A DNA stretch of 64,000 nucleotides, from assembly GCA_963789015.1 (NCBI GenBank), contig CAWBIU010000004.1, positions 496,001-560,000 on the forward strand, read 5' to 3'. This DNA is from JAOPZW01 sp963789015. GTDB taxonomy: Bacteria; Actinomycetota; Thermoleophilia; Solirubrobacterales; Solirubrobacteraceae. The notes beneath the pieces are model-generated. The model had not been told where the DNA came from. It worked only from the letters and a program-made list of their open reading frames with translations, and did not search any database. Numbering within the stretch: position 1 is the first letter of the stretch; each line of letters opens with the position of its first letter. Shown piece after piece: positions 37,234 to 45,796 of this stretch. The translations under genes were made by a program, and so were the position numbers.

Positions 37234-37535
37234 TGTTCGTCATGGCCGCCGCACGCGATGACATCGCGAGCTTCGTGGACACGCTGTTCTTCGTCTACAC
37301 GCTGCTGATCATCGCCTACATCCTCAGCTCGCTGTACTTCGCGTTCGGCGGGCGGATGCCGTACTCGCGCTGGTCGAGCGCGGTGCTCGGCTTCCTGCGC
37401 GACGTGTGCGAGCCGTACCTCGGGTTCTTCCGCCGCTTCATCCCGTCGATCGGGCCGCTGGACATCAGCCCGATCGTGGCGATCTTCGTGCTGAACATCG
37501 TCTCGCGCGTCATCCACTCGATCATCGCGGGCTAG
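37233..37535 (+). CDS. yggT: YggT-family membrane protein
   Basis: The 100-residue protein has two hydrophobic segments (about residues 17-38 and 75-95) joined by a loop with YSRWSSAVLGFLRDVCEPYLGFFRRFIPSIG, of which the CEPYLGFFRRFIP part is the YggT signature. The family is found in the sepF cluster and is linked to osmotic shock tolerance and to cell-division gene neighbourhoods, with no proven biochemical role. It overlaps the proC stop and precedes lspA by 5 nt. Confidence 0.88.
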   Translation: MFVMAAARDDIASFVDTLFFVYTLLIIAYILSSLYFAFGGRMPYSRWSSAVLGFLRDVCEPYLGFFRRFIPSIGPLDISPIVAIFVLNIVSRVIHSIIAG

Positions 37536-37540
37536 CCCCG

Positions 37541-38005
37541 ATGCCCTCCGGCAGGCGGCCGTGGGCCCGCGCCGCCGCGGTGGCCGGCGTCGTGCTCATC
37601 CTCGACCAGGCGACGAAGGCGATCGTCCGCGCCTCGATCCCGCGCGGTGGGCGCGAGCAGGTGCTGCCGTTCCTGGACCTCGTCCACACGCGCAACACCG
37701 GCGTCGCGTTCGGCGCACTGGCGGGCGGCGGGGTCATCGTCACCGTCGTCATCGCGCTCGCCCTGATCGCGCTCGTCGGCTACTTCGCCACCCACCTGAA
37801 CCGCCCGTGGGCGTGGCTGCCGACCGGCATGCTGCTCGGCGGGGCGCTCGGCAACATCATCGACCGCGTGCGCGACGGCGCGGTCACCGACTTCGTCAAG
37901 TTCCCGCAGTTCCCGGCCTTCAACGTCGCCGACTCGGCGATCACGGTCGGCGTCGTCGTCCTGCTCATCGTCCTCGAGCGCGATGGAGCTTCGCGCCGGC
38001 CCTGA
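37541..38005 (+). CDS. lspA: Signal peptidase II (lipoprotein signal peptidase)
   Basis: The 154-residue membrane aspartyl protease cleaves prolipoprotein signal peptides. It has about four membrane segments, LDQATKAIVRASIPRG near residue 22, HTRNTGVAFGALAGG near 48, GALGNIIDRVRDGAVTDFVK near 102 with the first catalytic Asp and FNVADSAITVG near 126 with the second. ATG at 37541 follows yggT closely. Its 3' end overlaps rluD by 23 nt in another frame, so they are coupled. Confidence 0.94.
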   Translation: MPSGRRPWARAAAVAGVVLILDQATKAIVRASIPRGGREQVLPFLDLVHTRNTGVAFGALAGGGVIVTVVIALALIALVGYFATHLNRPWAWLPTGMLLGGALGNIIDRVRDGAVTDFVKFPQFPAFNVADSAITVGVVVLLIVLERDGASRRP

Positions 38006-38870
38006 GGACGAGGGCGCGCGGCTCGACGCGTTCCTGGCCGGGCCGCTCGGCTCGCGCTCGCAGGCGCAGCGCCTGATCGAGTCGGGCGCCGTGCGCGTCG
38101 ACGGCGCCGCCGTGCCCAAGCGCCACCGCGTCGCCGCCGGCGAGACGGTCACCGTCGACGTGCCCGTCGAGCGGGCGCCGCCCGCCGCGCCGCCGGCCGA
38201 GTTCGCCGTGCCCTACCAGGACGAGCACCTGCTCATCGTCGACAAGCCCGCCGGCGTCGTCGTCCACCCGGCGCGCGGGCACGCCACCGGCACGCTCGCC
38301 CAGGCGCTGGCGGGCGTGGCCGAAGGCGGGGAGGAGGGCCGCGCCGGCATCGTGCACCGCCTCGACCGCGACACGAGCGGGCTGCTCGTCGTCGCGCGCT
38401 CGGGCGAGGCGCACCGGCGCCTGAAGGCGGCGCTCCAGCGTCGCGAGATCGAGCGCGAGTACCTCGCGCTCGTGGAGGGCCGCCCGCCGGCGCGCAGCGG
38501 CACGATCGACGCGCCGATCGGGCGCGACCGCCGCGTGCGCACGCGCATGTCGACCGACAGCGACGACGCCCGCGAGGCCGTGACGCACTTCTCGATCGAG
38601 CGCGCGCTGCCCGCCACGACGCTCCTTCGCGTCCGCCTGCAGACCGGACGCACCCACCAGATCCGTGCCCACCTGCTGGCCATCGAGCACCCCGTCGTCG
38701 GCGACCCGGAGTACGGCACGCCCGGACGCCTGGGCCTGGAGCGCCAGTTCCTGCACGCCGCGCGCCTGGCCTTCGCGCACCCGTTCACCGGCGCGCCGGT
38801 GGAGGTGCGCTCACCGCTGCCCGGCGATCTCAGCGCCGCGCTCGAGCGTGCCGAGCGCGACGGCGCCTAG
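37983..38870 (+). CDS. rluD: RluA-family rRNA pseudouridine synthase
   Basis: The 295-residue protein has an N-terminal S4 RNA-binding domain (about residues 10-65, RLDAFLAGPLGSRSQAQRLI) and a catalytic domain with VDKPAGVVVHPARGHATGTL near 82, the catalytic GIVHRLDRDTSGLLVVAR near 122 (Asp of HRLDRDTSG) and LQTGRTHQIRAHLLAIEHPV near 218. RluD-type substrate sites in 23S rRNA are likely, but the symbol is by family and by position after lspA. The final TAG shares CTAG with the convergent small repeat gene. Confidence 0.9.
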   Translation: MELRAGPEDEGARLDAFLAGPLGSRSQAQRLIESGAVRVDGAAVPKRHRVAAGETVTVDVPVERAPPAAPPAEFAVPYQDEHLLIVDKPAGVVVHPARGHATGTLAQALAGVAEGGEEGRAGIVHRLDRDTSGLLVVARSGEAHRRLKAALQRREIEREYLALVEGRPPARSGTIDAPIGRDRRVRTRMSTDSDDAREAVTHFSIERALPATTLLRVRLQTGRTHQIRAHLLAIEHPVVGDPEYGTPGRLGLERQFLHAARLAFAHPFTGAPVEVRSPLPGDLSAALERAERDGA

Positions 38871-39127
38871 ATGGACTCGGGACGGTGCTCCTGGCCCTCG
38901 CTGAAGCGCCGCTCGACTTCCTTCTCGGGCGTGTCGGGCTCGAGCTCCTGGCCCTCGCTGAACCGTCCCTCGGGCTCCTCCTCCTCGAGTGGCGGCGGCG
39001 CCTCCTGGCCCTGGGCGAAGTCGCGTACGGCCTCGTCCTGGGGCGATTCGGGGGTGCGCTCCTGCCCCTCGCCGAAGCCCTCGTCGGGCTGTTGCGGCTC
39101 GGCAGGACGGTCGTGCTGATCAGCCAT
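38867..39127 (-). CDS. Small acidic 19-residue-repeat protein (FSEGQE-type)
   Basis: The 86-residue acidic protein consists almost wholly of four repeats with exactly 19-residue spacing: GFGEGQE (17-23), DFAQGQE (36-42), RFSEGQE (55-61) and RFSEGQE (74-80). Between them are Pro/Glu-rich linkers such as ELEPDTPEKEVER. It has no Cys, no hydrophobic core and no signal peptide, so it is likely disordered and cytosolic. Similar repeat proteins occur in actinobacterial genomes, as far as I recall, but no function is known to me. TACAAC on the minus strand lies 6 nt before the ATG. Confidence 0.75.
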   Translation of the reverse strand: MADQHDRPAEPQQPDEGFGEGQERTPESPQDEAVRDFAQGQEAPPPLEEEEPEGRFSEGQELEPDTPEKEVERRFSEGQEHRPESI

Positions 39128-39205
39128 GCAGGCGTTGTACCCAGCTTCGGCGTGTGGAGGCACATAACGCAGGTAACCCACCTGTGAACCCGGGGTACCT
39201 GGGCC

Positions 39206-40099
39206 ATGGCCGAGACGAGCCCGGACGGGCCGACCAGGCGCGAGGCCGCCCAGGCACGTGTGCGTCAGACCGGCGAGGCCGCCGGTCAGCGCGTACGGCA
39301 GACCGCGCGCACGGCTCGCGCGCGGGGGCGGGAGATCGCGCGACTGGACCAGCCGTGGGCGCGCTGCGCCCCTGTGCGCCTGGCGCGCGAGGGGGTCCTC
39401 CAGGGCTTCTTCGGCCCGGTGACCGCGTTCTACGCGCACCGCCGCGTCGAGGGCCTCGAGGTCTTCGACGACCACCGCGGGCCGGTCATCTTCGTGGCCA
39501 ACCACTCGAGCCACATGGACACGCCGACGATCCTGCGCGCGCTGCCCGGCGGCTGGCGCCAGCGCACGGCCGTCGCCGCGGCGGCGGACTACTTCTACAA
39601 CAAGCGCTGGGTCGCGGCCGCGGTCTCGTTCCTGTTCGCCGCGGTGCCGATCTCGCGCCTCGGCGGCGGCATGGAGAAGGGCTCGGCCGACCACCTGCAC
39701 CGGCTCCTGCGGCGCGGCTGGAACCTGCTCCTGTACCCCGAGGGCACGCGCACGCGCGACGGGTCGCGCGGCAAGCTGCACTCGGGCGCGGCCGTCCTGG
39801 CCGCCGCCCACGACGTGGCCATCCTGCCGATCTACGTCTCGGGCACACGCGCCGCGATGCCGCCCGGCCGGCTCTGGCCCAAGCGCTGGCGGCACGGGGT
39901 GCTGTCGCGCCGGCATTCGATCATCGTCCGCTTCGGCCCGCCGATCCGGCCGCTGCCCGGCGAGCACCGCAACGAGACGATGGCCCGCGTGCAGTCCTGG
40001 TTCGACGCCCAGGACGGCGTCGTGCTGCCCGTCGCCGCCGCGCCGGCCCGCGAGCCGGCCGACGACGAGCGGCGCATGGCCGCCGCGGCCTCGCACTAG
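39206..40099 (+). CDS. 1-acyl-sn-glycerol-3-phosphate acyltransferase (PlsC family)
   Basis: The 297-residue protein has the acyltransferase block I H-x4-D in VANHSSHMDTP near residue 98, FYNKRWVAAAVSF near 130 and block III LLLYPEGTRTRDGS near 173, followed by LPIYVSGTRAAMP near 210. Its ~60-residue N-terminal extension is Arg/Ala/Gln-rich with repeated RQTxxAA units, unusual for PlsC. It probably acylates lysophosphatidic acid at the inner membrane face for phospholipid synthesis. ATG at 39206 has no Shine-Dalgarno and only a weak TACCTG before it. Confidence 0.87.
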   Translation: MAETSPDGPTRREAAQARVRQTGEAAGQRVRQTARTARARGREIARLDQPWARCAPVRLAREGVLQGFFGPVTAFYAHRRVEGLEVFDDHRGPVIFVANHSSHMDTPTILRALPGGWRQRTAVAAAADYFYNKRWVAAAVSFLFAAVPISRLGGGMEKGSADHLHRLLRRGWNLLLYPEGTRTRDGSRGKLHSGAAVLAAAHDVAILPIYVSGTRAAMPPGRLWPKRWRHGVLSRRHSIIVRFGPPIRPLPGEHRNETMARVQSWFDAQDGVVLPVAAAPAREPADDERRMAAAASH

Positions 40100-40187
40100 C
40101 GCTCCTCCACGCATGCACAAGTGGCCGTCCCGGCGCAACGCGCGGGCGGTCCTTTCGTCCGACCGGGCGGCATCTCGCGCCCACGCG

Positions 40188-40217
40188 TTGACTTGGAACG
40201 TCGTGGCGCAATAGGTT
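40188..40217 (+). promoter_or_regulatory. Glycerol operon promoter
   Basis: TTGACT (40188-40193) and TAGGTT (40212-40217), spaced 18 nt, or ATAGGT with 17, give the best sigma-70 type promoter in the window. It lies 45 nt before the glpF start. The upstream stretch 40100-40187 holds no gene; the leader 40218-40261 has two TCGA repeats around CATA and then the Shine-Dalgarno GAGAGAGGAG. The leader could hold an operator. Confidence 0.65.
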
Positions 40218-40261
40218 CGCCGACGGTCGACATATCGATCATCCGCGAGAGAGGAGCGCGC

Positions 40262-40987
40262 TTGAGCATCATCGGATCGGAGACGATCGGGACGGCAATC
40301 CTGATCCTGCTCGGCGACGGTGTCGTCGCCGCCGTGTTGCTGAACAAGTCCAAGGCCCAGAACTCGGGCTGGATCGTCATCACCTGGGGCTGGTGCATCG
40401 GCGTCATGGCCGGCGCGTACGCCGTCGGTCAGTTCAGCGGCGCTCATCTGAATCCGGCCGTGACGGTCGGGCTGTGGATCAACGGCAACATCGACGGCGG
40501 GGACGTGCCGCTGTACTTCATCGGCGAGTTCCTGGGCGCGATGATCGGCGCGCTGCTCGTCTTCCTGGCCTACTACCAGCACTTCGGGGAGACGGAGGAC
40601 CCGGGCCTCAAGCTCGCGGTCTTCTCGACCGGCCCGGCCATCCGCAACACCGGCTGGAACCTCGTGACCGAGATCATCGGCACGATGATGCTCGTGCTCG
40701 GGATCCTGGCGATCGTCGATCCGGGCAACGCGGAGGGCCCGGGTGCGAGCGGCCTGAGCACGCTGCTCGTCGCACTCCTGGTGCTCGGCATCGGGTTGTC
40801 CCTCGGCGGTCCGACCGGCTACGCGATCAACCCGGCGCGTGACCTCGGCCCGCGCATCATGCACGCGATCCTCCCGATCCCCGGAAAGGGCGACTCGGAC
40901 TGGGGCTACTCGTGGATTCCCGTCGTGGGCCCGCTTCTCGGCGGGGCGCTGGGAGCGGTGATCTACGTCATCTGCTGGCCGGGCTAG
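40262..40987 (+). CDS. glpF: Glycerol facilitator (MIP/aquaglyceroporin)
   Basis: The 241-residue channel has six membrane segments and two NPA boxes: AHLNPAVTVG near residue 62 and YAINPARDLGPR near 186, with GEFLGAMIGALLVF near 84. Asp after the second NPA (NPARD) marks the glycerol-permeating subgroup. The start is TTG at 40262, set by an excellent GAGGAG 5 nt upstream; no ATG or GTG fits. It heads an operon with dhaK, dhaL and glpK, so uptake is coupled to phosphorylation. Confidence 0.94.
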   Translation: MSIIGSETIGTAILILLGDGVVAAVLLNKSKAQNSGWIVITWGWCIGVMAGAYAVGQFSGAHLNPAVTVGLWINGNIDGGDVPLYFIGEFLGAMIGALLVFLAYYQHFGETEDPGLKLAVFSTGPAIRNTGWNLVTEIIGTMMLVLGILAIVDPGNAEGPGASGLSTLLVALLVLGIGLSLGGPTGYAINPARDLGPRIMHAILPIPGKGDSDWGYSWIPVVGPLLGGALGAVIYVICWPG

Positions 40988-40997
40988 GAACGGCGCG

Positions 40998-41999
<1,002 letters not shown>

Positions 42000-42002
42000 G
42001 GA

Positions 42003-42641
42003 GTGGCGATCACTCACGACGAGGTCCAGGACTGGATGAAGCGGTTCTCCGCCGAGATGGCGGAGAACCGCGCCGTCCTGACCCGGCTCGACGCCGACAT
42101 CGGCGACGGGGACCACGGCACGAACATGGACCGTGGCATGCGCAAGGTGATGGAGAAGCTCGAGGGGTCGGACTCCGAGGACATCGGGGCGACCCTCAAG
42201 GCAGTCGGGATGGCGCTCATCTCGAGCGTGGGCGGCGCGGCCGGCCCGCTCTACGGAACGCTGTTCATGCAGATGGGGCAGGCCACCGCGGGGCGCTCCG
42301 AGCTCGATCTCGCCGCCTTCACGGAGGCGCTCGAGGCCGGTGTCGCGGGCGTGCAGAAGCGCGGCAAGGCCGAGCCCGGCGACAAGACGATGGTCGACGC
42401 GCTGCTCCCGGCGCTCGAGGCCCTCAAGCAGGCGGACGAGCAGGGCACGGATGTGACCCAGGCGCTCGCCCAGGCGGCCGACGCGGCCCGCCAGGGCATG
42501 GAGGCGACGGTGCCGCTCGTGGCCCGCAAGGGGCGCGCGAGCTACCTCGGGGAGCGCAGCGCCGGGCACCAGGACCCGGGCGCGACGTCGACGCACCTGC
42601 TGCTGAAGAGCGCGGCCGAGGCCGCGGCCGCCGGCAGCTGA
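42003..42641 (+). CDS. dhaL: PTS-dependent dihydroxyacetone kinase, ADP-binding subunit
   Basis: The 212-residue all-helical protein holds ADP as a cofactor that is rephosphorylated by DhaM and passes phosphate to DHA on DhaK. The Mg-binding Asp motif DADIGDGDHGTNMDRGM is near residue 30, SSVGGAAGPLYGTLFMQMG near 78 and GDKTMVDALLPAL near 122, then ASYLGERSAGHQDPGATST near 178. GTG at 42003 is nearly in contact with AGGGA and with the dhaK stop, pointing to translational coupling. Confidence 0.94.
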   Translation: MAITHDEVQDWMKRFSAEMAENRAVLTRLDADIGDGDHGTNMDRGMRKVMEKLEGSDSEDIGATLKAVGMALISSVGGAAGPLYGTLFMQMGQATAGRSELDLAAFTEALEAGVAGVQKRGKAEPGDKTMVDALLPALEALKQADEQGTDVTQALAQAADAARQGMEATVPLVARKGRASYLGERSAGHQDPGATSTHLLLKSAAEAAAAGS

Positions 42642-42673
42642 GATTTCGAAGAGCGACAGAGGAGAACGGGATC

Positions 42674-44188
42674 GTGGCCAAGTACGCCGCAGCAATCGAC
42701 CAGGGCACCACGAGCACGCGGTGCATGATCTTCGACCACGGCGGCAAGGTCGTCAGCGTCGCCCAGAAGGAGCACGAGCAGATCTATCCCAAGCCGGGCT
42801 GGGTCGAGCACGACGCGAACGAGATCTGGGCGCGCACGCAGGAGGTCATGGACGAGGCGATGGACTCGGCGGGTGCGAGCGCCGACGACATCTCGGGCCT
42901 GGGCATCACCAACCAGCGCGAGACGACGGTCGTGTGGGACAAGAACACCGGCGAGCCGGTGATGAACGCGATCGTCTGGCAGGACACGCGCACGGACAAG
43001 CTCGTCGACGAGTTCTCACGTGACGGCGGGCAGGCCCGCTTCCAGGAGACGACCGGCCTGCCGCTGGCCACGTACTTCTCGGGGCCGAAGGTGCGCTGGA
43101 TCCTCGACAACGTCGACGGTGCGGCCGACAGGGCGCAGTCGGGCGACCTGCTGTTCGGCAACATGGACACGTGGGTCCTGTGGAACCTGACGGGCGGCAC
43201 CGACGGCGGCCTGCACTACACCGACGTGACGAACGCCAGCCGCACGCTGATGTTCGACCTGCGCAAGCTCGCCTGGGACGAGTCGATCGCGAGCACGATC
43301 GGCGTGCCCACGGCGATGCTGCCCGAGGTCCACGCCTCGAGCGAGGTCTACGGCGAGGTCAAGTCGGGCGGCAAGCTCAACGGCGTCCAGATCGCCGGCA
43401 TCCTCGGCGACCAGCAGGCGGCGACGTTCGGCCAGGCGTGCTTCGAGCCCGGCGAGGCGAAGAACACCTACGGCACCGGCAACTTCCTGCTCCTGAACAC
43501 GGGCACGGAGGCCGTCCTCTCGAAGAACGGCCTGCTCACCACGGTGGGCTACAAGATCGGCGACGAGCCCGCCATCTACTGCCTGGAGGGCGCGATCGCC
43601 ATCACCGGCGCGCTCGTGCAGTGGCTGCGCGACAACCTCAAGATGATCAAGGCGGCGCCCGACGTCGAGGACCTCGCCCGCTCGGTCGATGACAACGGCG
43701 GCTGCTACATCGTGCCGGCGTTCTCGGGCCTGTTCGCGCCGTACTGGAAGTCCAACGCGCGCGGCGTCGTCGCGGGCCTGACGCGCTACGTCAACGCGGG
43801 CCACATCGCCCGCGCGACCCTCGAGGCGACGGCGTACCAGAGCCGCGAGGTCGTCGAGGCCATGAACCAGGACTCGGGCGTGGACCTCGAGTCGCTGAAG
43901 GTCGACGGCGGCATGGTCGGCAACGACCTGCTCATGCAGTTCCAGGCCGACCTGCTCGGCGTCCCGGTGATCCGCCCGCAGGTGGCCGAGACGACGGCGC
44001 TCGGGGCCGCCTACGCGGCCGGCCTGGCCACCGGGCTGTGGGCGAACCAGGACGACCTGCGCGAGAACTGGGCCGAGGACAAGCGGTGGGAGCCGCAGAT
44101 GGAGTCCGATCGCCGCGACGAGTACTTCAAGTACTGGAAGCGCGCGGTGACGAAGTCGTTCGACTGGTTCGAAGCCGACGAGGGCTGA
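42674..44188 (+). CDS. glpK: Glycerol kinase
   Basis: The 504-residue FGGY-family kinase makes glycerol-3-phosphate from glycerol and ATP. It has AAIDQGTTSTRCMIFDHGGK near the start, TNQRETTVVWDKNTGEP near 85, DTWVLWNLTGG near 160, GDQQAATFGQACFEPGEAKN near 243, VPAFSGLFAPYW near 345 and KVDGGMVGNDLLMQFQADLL near 415. Length fits GlpK. GTG at 42674 follows AGAGGAGA with ~10-nt spacing. It ends the first half of the glycerol cluster; a strong hairpin follows. Regulation by phosphorylation, seen for some gram-positive GlpK, would need HPr; HPr is present here only inside DhaM. Confidence 0.96.
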   Translation: MAKYAAAIDQGTTSTRCMIFDHGGKVVSVAQKEHEQIYPKPGWVEHDANEIWARTQEVMDEAMDSAGASADDISGLGITNQRETTVVWDKNTGEPVMNAIVWQDTRTDKLVDEFSRDGGQARFQETTGLPLATYFSGPKVRWILDNVDGAADRAQSGDLLFGNMDTWVLWNLTGGTDGGLHYTDVTNASRTLMFDLRKLAWDESIASTIGVPTAMLPEVHASSEVYGEVKSGGKLNGVQIAGILGDQQAATFGQACFEPGEAKNTYGTGNFLLLNTGTEAVLSKNGLLTTVGYKIGDEPAIYCLEGAIAITGALVQWLRDNLKMIKAAPDVEDLARSVDDNGGCYIVPAFSGLFAPYWKSNARGVVAGLTRYVNAGHIARATLEATAYQSREVVEAMNQDSGVDLESLKVDGGMVGNDLLMQFQADLLGVPVIRPQVAETTALGAAYAAGLATGLWANQDDLRENWAEDKRWEPQMESDRRDEYFKYWKRAVTKSFDWFEADEG

Positions 44189-44198
44189 TCGTCCTGGC

Positions 44199-44229
44199 GC
44201 GGCGGGGACCGTCCTCGTGTCCCCGCCGC
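44199..44229 (+). terminator. Strong hairpin between glpK and glpA
   Basis: A perfect 11-bp stem GCGGCGGGGAC / GTCCCCGCCGC (44199-44209 and 44219-44229) with a 9-nt loop ends just before CATACT at 44232-44237. It has no T-tract. It could be a terminator or a processing stem that isolates glpF-dhaKL-glpK from glpABC-dhaM, or could stabilise the upstream messenger 3' end. Confidence 0.6.
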
Positions 44230-44231
44230 GT

Positions 44232-44237
44232 CATACT
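44232..44237 (+). promoter_or_regulatory. glpA -10 element
   Basis: CATACT, a one-base variant of the TANNNT-like hexamers seen at other starts, lies 8 nt before the glpA ATG. glpA has no Shine-Dalgarno, so the second glycerol operon may start as a leaderless transcript just after the hairpin. Confidence 0.4.
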
Positions 44238-44245
44238 CGACGACG

Positions 44246-45796
44246 ATGACCTCGCTGCAGACGGACGTGCTCGTGATCGGTGGCGGCGCCACGGGCGCCG
44301 GCGTCGCCTGGGACTGCGCGCTGCGCGGCTTCAGCACGATCCTCGCCGAGCGCCGCGACCTCGCCGACGGCACGTCGGGGCGCTTCCACGGCCTGCTGCA
44401 TTCGGGCGGCCGCTACGCGGTCAAGGACCCCGACGCGGCGCGCGAATGCATCGAGGAGAACATCATCCTGCGCCGCATCGCCGCGGACTGCATCGAGGAC
44501 ACCGGCGGCATGTTCGTCACCACGCCCGAGGACGACCCGGCCTACGGCGACGACTTCCTGGCCGGCTGTGAGCGCACCGGCGTGCCCGCCGCGGAGATCG
44601 ACGTCGCCGAGGCGCTGCGCCGCGAGCCGCGCCTGAACCCGGGGATCAGGCGCGCGTTCACCGTCCCCGACGCGGGGATCGACGCGTGGAAGACGGTGTG
44701 GGCGTTCGCCAACGCCGCCACGGCGCACGGCGCCAAGGTGCTGCCGTACCACCGCGTGACCGGCATCCTGCGCACGGACGGCGCGATCACGGGCGCGCGC
44801 CTGCACGACGAGCGCAAGGGCGAGGACGTGACCGTCGAGGCGCGCTTCACGATCAACGCCTCGGGCGCGTGGGCGGGGCAGATCGCCGACATGGCGGGGA
44901 TCGAGGGCGTCGAGATCATCCCCGGCAAGGGGATCATGATCGCCATGAACCACCGCCTCGTGAACACGGTGGTCAACCGCTGCACGATGCCCGCCGACGG
45001 CGACATCCTCGTCCCGATCCGGACGGTGTCGGTGATCGGGACGACGGACATGCGGATCCCCGACCCCGACGAGCTCGAGGTCACCCAGGCCGAGGTCGAC
45101 CAGATGCTCGACGACGGCGAGCGGCTCGTGCCCGGCTTCCGTCAGGCGCGCGCGCTGCGCGTGTGGGCGGGCGTGCGACCCCTGTTCCAGGACGCCAAGG
45201 CCGACGACACGCGCGACGTCACACGCGCGCACGCCGTGCTCGAGCATCGCAACCGCGACGGCGTGGACGGCTTCGTGACGATCACCGGCGGCAAGCTGAC
45301 GACGATGCGGCTCATGGCCCAGGACGTGGTCGACGCGATGTGCGCCCAGCTCGGCGAGGACCGCCCGAGCCGCACGGCGGAGGTCCCGCTGCCGGGCTCC
45401 GAGGACGGCGAGCACTACCACCTGGGCGAGCGCCTGGCGGCCAAGGAGGAGCACCTGCTCGACGACCAGCTCGTGTGCGAGTGCGAGATGATCCCGCGCG
45501 GCCGCCTCGAGCAGACGATGCGCGAGCGCGACACCACGAACCTCGACGACATCCGCCGCAGCCTGCGCCTCGGGATGGGGCCGTGCCAGGGCGGGTTCTG
45601 CATCTACCGGGCGACCGGCATCCTGCACGACGTCGAGGAGCTCGACGGGCCCGCGGCCAACCGGTCGCTGACCGACTTCCTGCAGGAGCGCTGGAAGGGG
45701 GTCTGGCCGATCCTCTACGGCGACCAGCTGCGCCAGGCGCGGCTGGACGACTGGATCTTCCAGGGCCTGCTCGACGTGGAGCACCTCCCGGCGTGA
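44246..45796 (+). CDS. glpA: Glycerol-3-phosphate dehydrogenase, FAD subunit with BFD-like Fe-S domain
   Basis: The 516-residue flavoprotein oxidises glycerol-3-phosphate to dihydroxyacetone phosphate. It has the FAD motif DVLVIGGGATGAGVAWD, SGRFHGLLHSGGRYAVKD near residue 44, VWAGVRPLFQD near 307, TITGGKLTTMRLMAQD near 347 and a C-terminal BFD-like [2Fe-2S] domain with Cys411, Cys413, Cys447 and Cys452. The last marks GlpA of the GlpABC membrane complex, not GlpD. ATG 44246 follows CATACT at 8 nt. Its TGA stop is immediately followed in the same frame by the glpB sequence. Confidence 0.94.
   Translation: MTSLQTDVLVIGGGATGAGVAWDCALRGFSTILAERRDLADGTSGRFHGLLHSGGRYAVKDPDAARECIEENIILRRIAADCIEDTGGMFVTTPEDDPAYGDDFLAGCERTGVPAAEIDVAEALRREPRLNPGIRRAFTVPDAGIDAWKTVWAFANAATAHGAKVLPYHRVTGILRTDGAITGARLHDERKGEDVTVEARFTINASGAWAGQIADMAGIEGVEIIPGKGIMIAMNHRLVNTVVNRCTMPADGDILVPIRTVSVIGTTDMRIPDPDELEVTQAEVDQMLDDGERLVPGFRQARALRVWAGVRPLFQDAKADDTRDVTRAHAVLEHRNRDGVDGFVTITGGKLTTMRLMAQDVVDAMCAQLGEDRPSRTAEVPLPGSEDGEHYHLGERLAAKEEHLLDDQLVCECEMIPRGRLEQTMRERDTTNLDDIRRSLRLGMGPCQGGFCIYRATGILHDVEELDGPAANRSLTDFLQERWKGVWPILYGDQLRQARLDDWIFQGLLDVEHLPA

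Noticed and set aside
45794..45796. TGA between glpA and glpB as a selenocysteine or read-through codon making a GlpA-GlpB fusion
   Set aside because: GlpA ends at a normal length and a coupled GTG overlaps the TGA, so a one-base shift is simpler. No SECIS-like hairpin stands out after the TGA.
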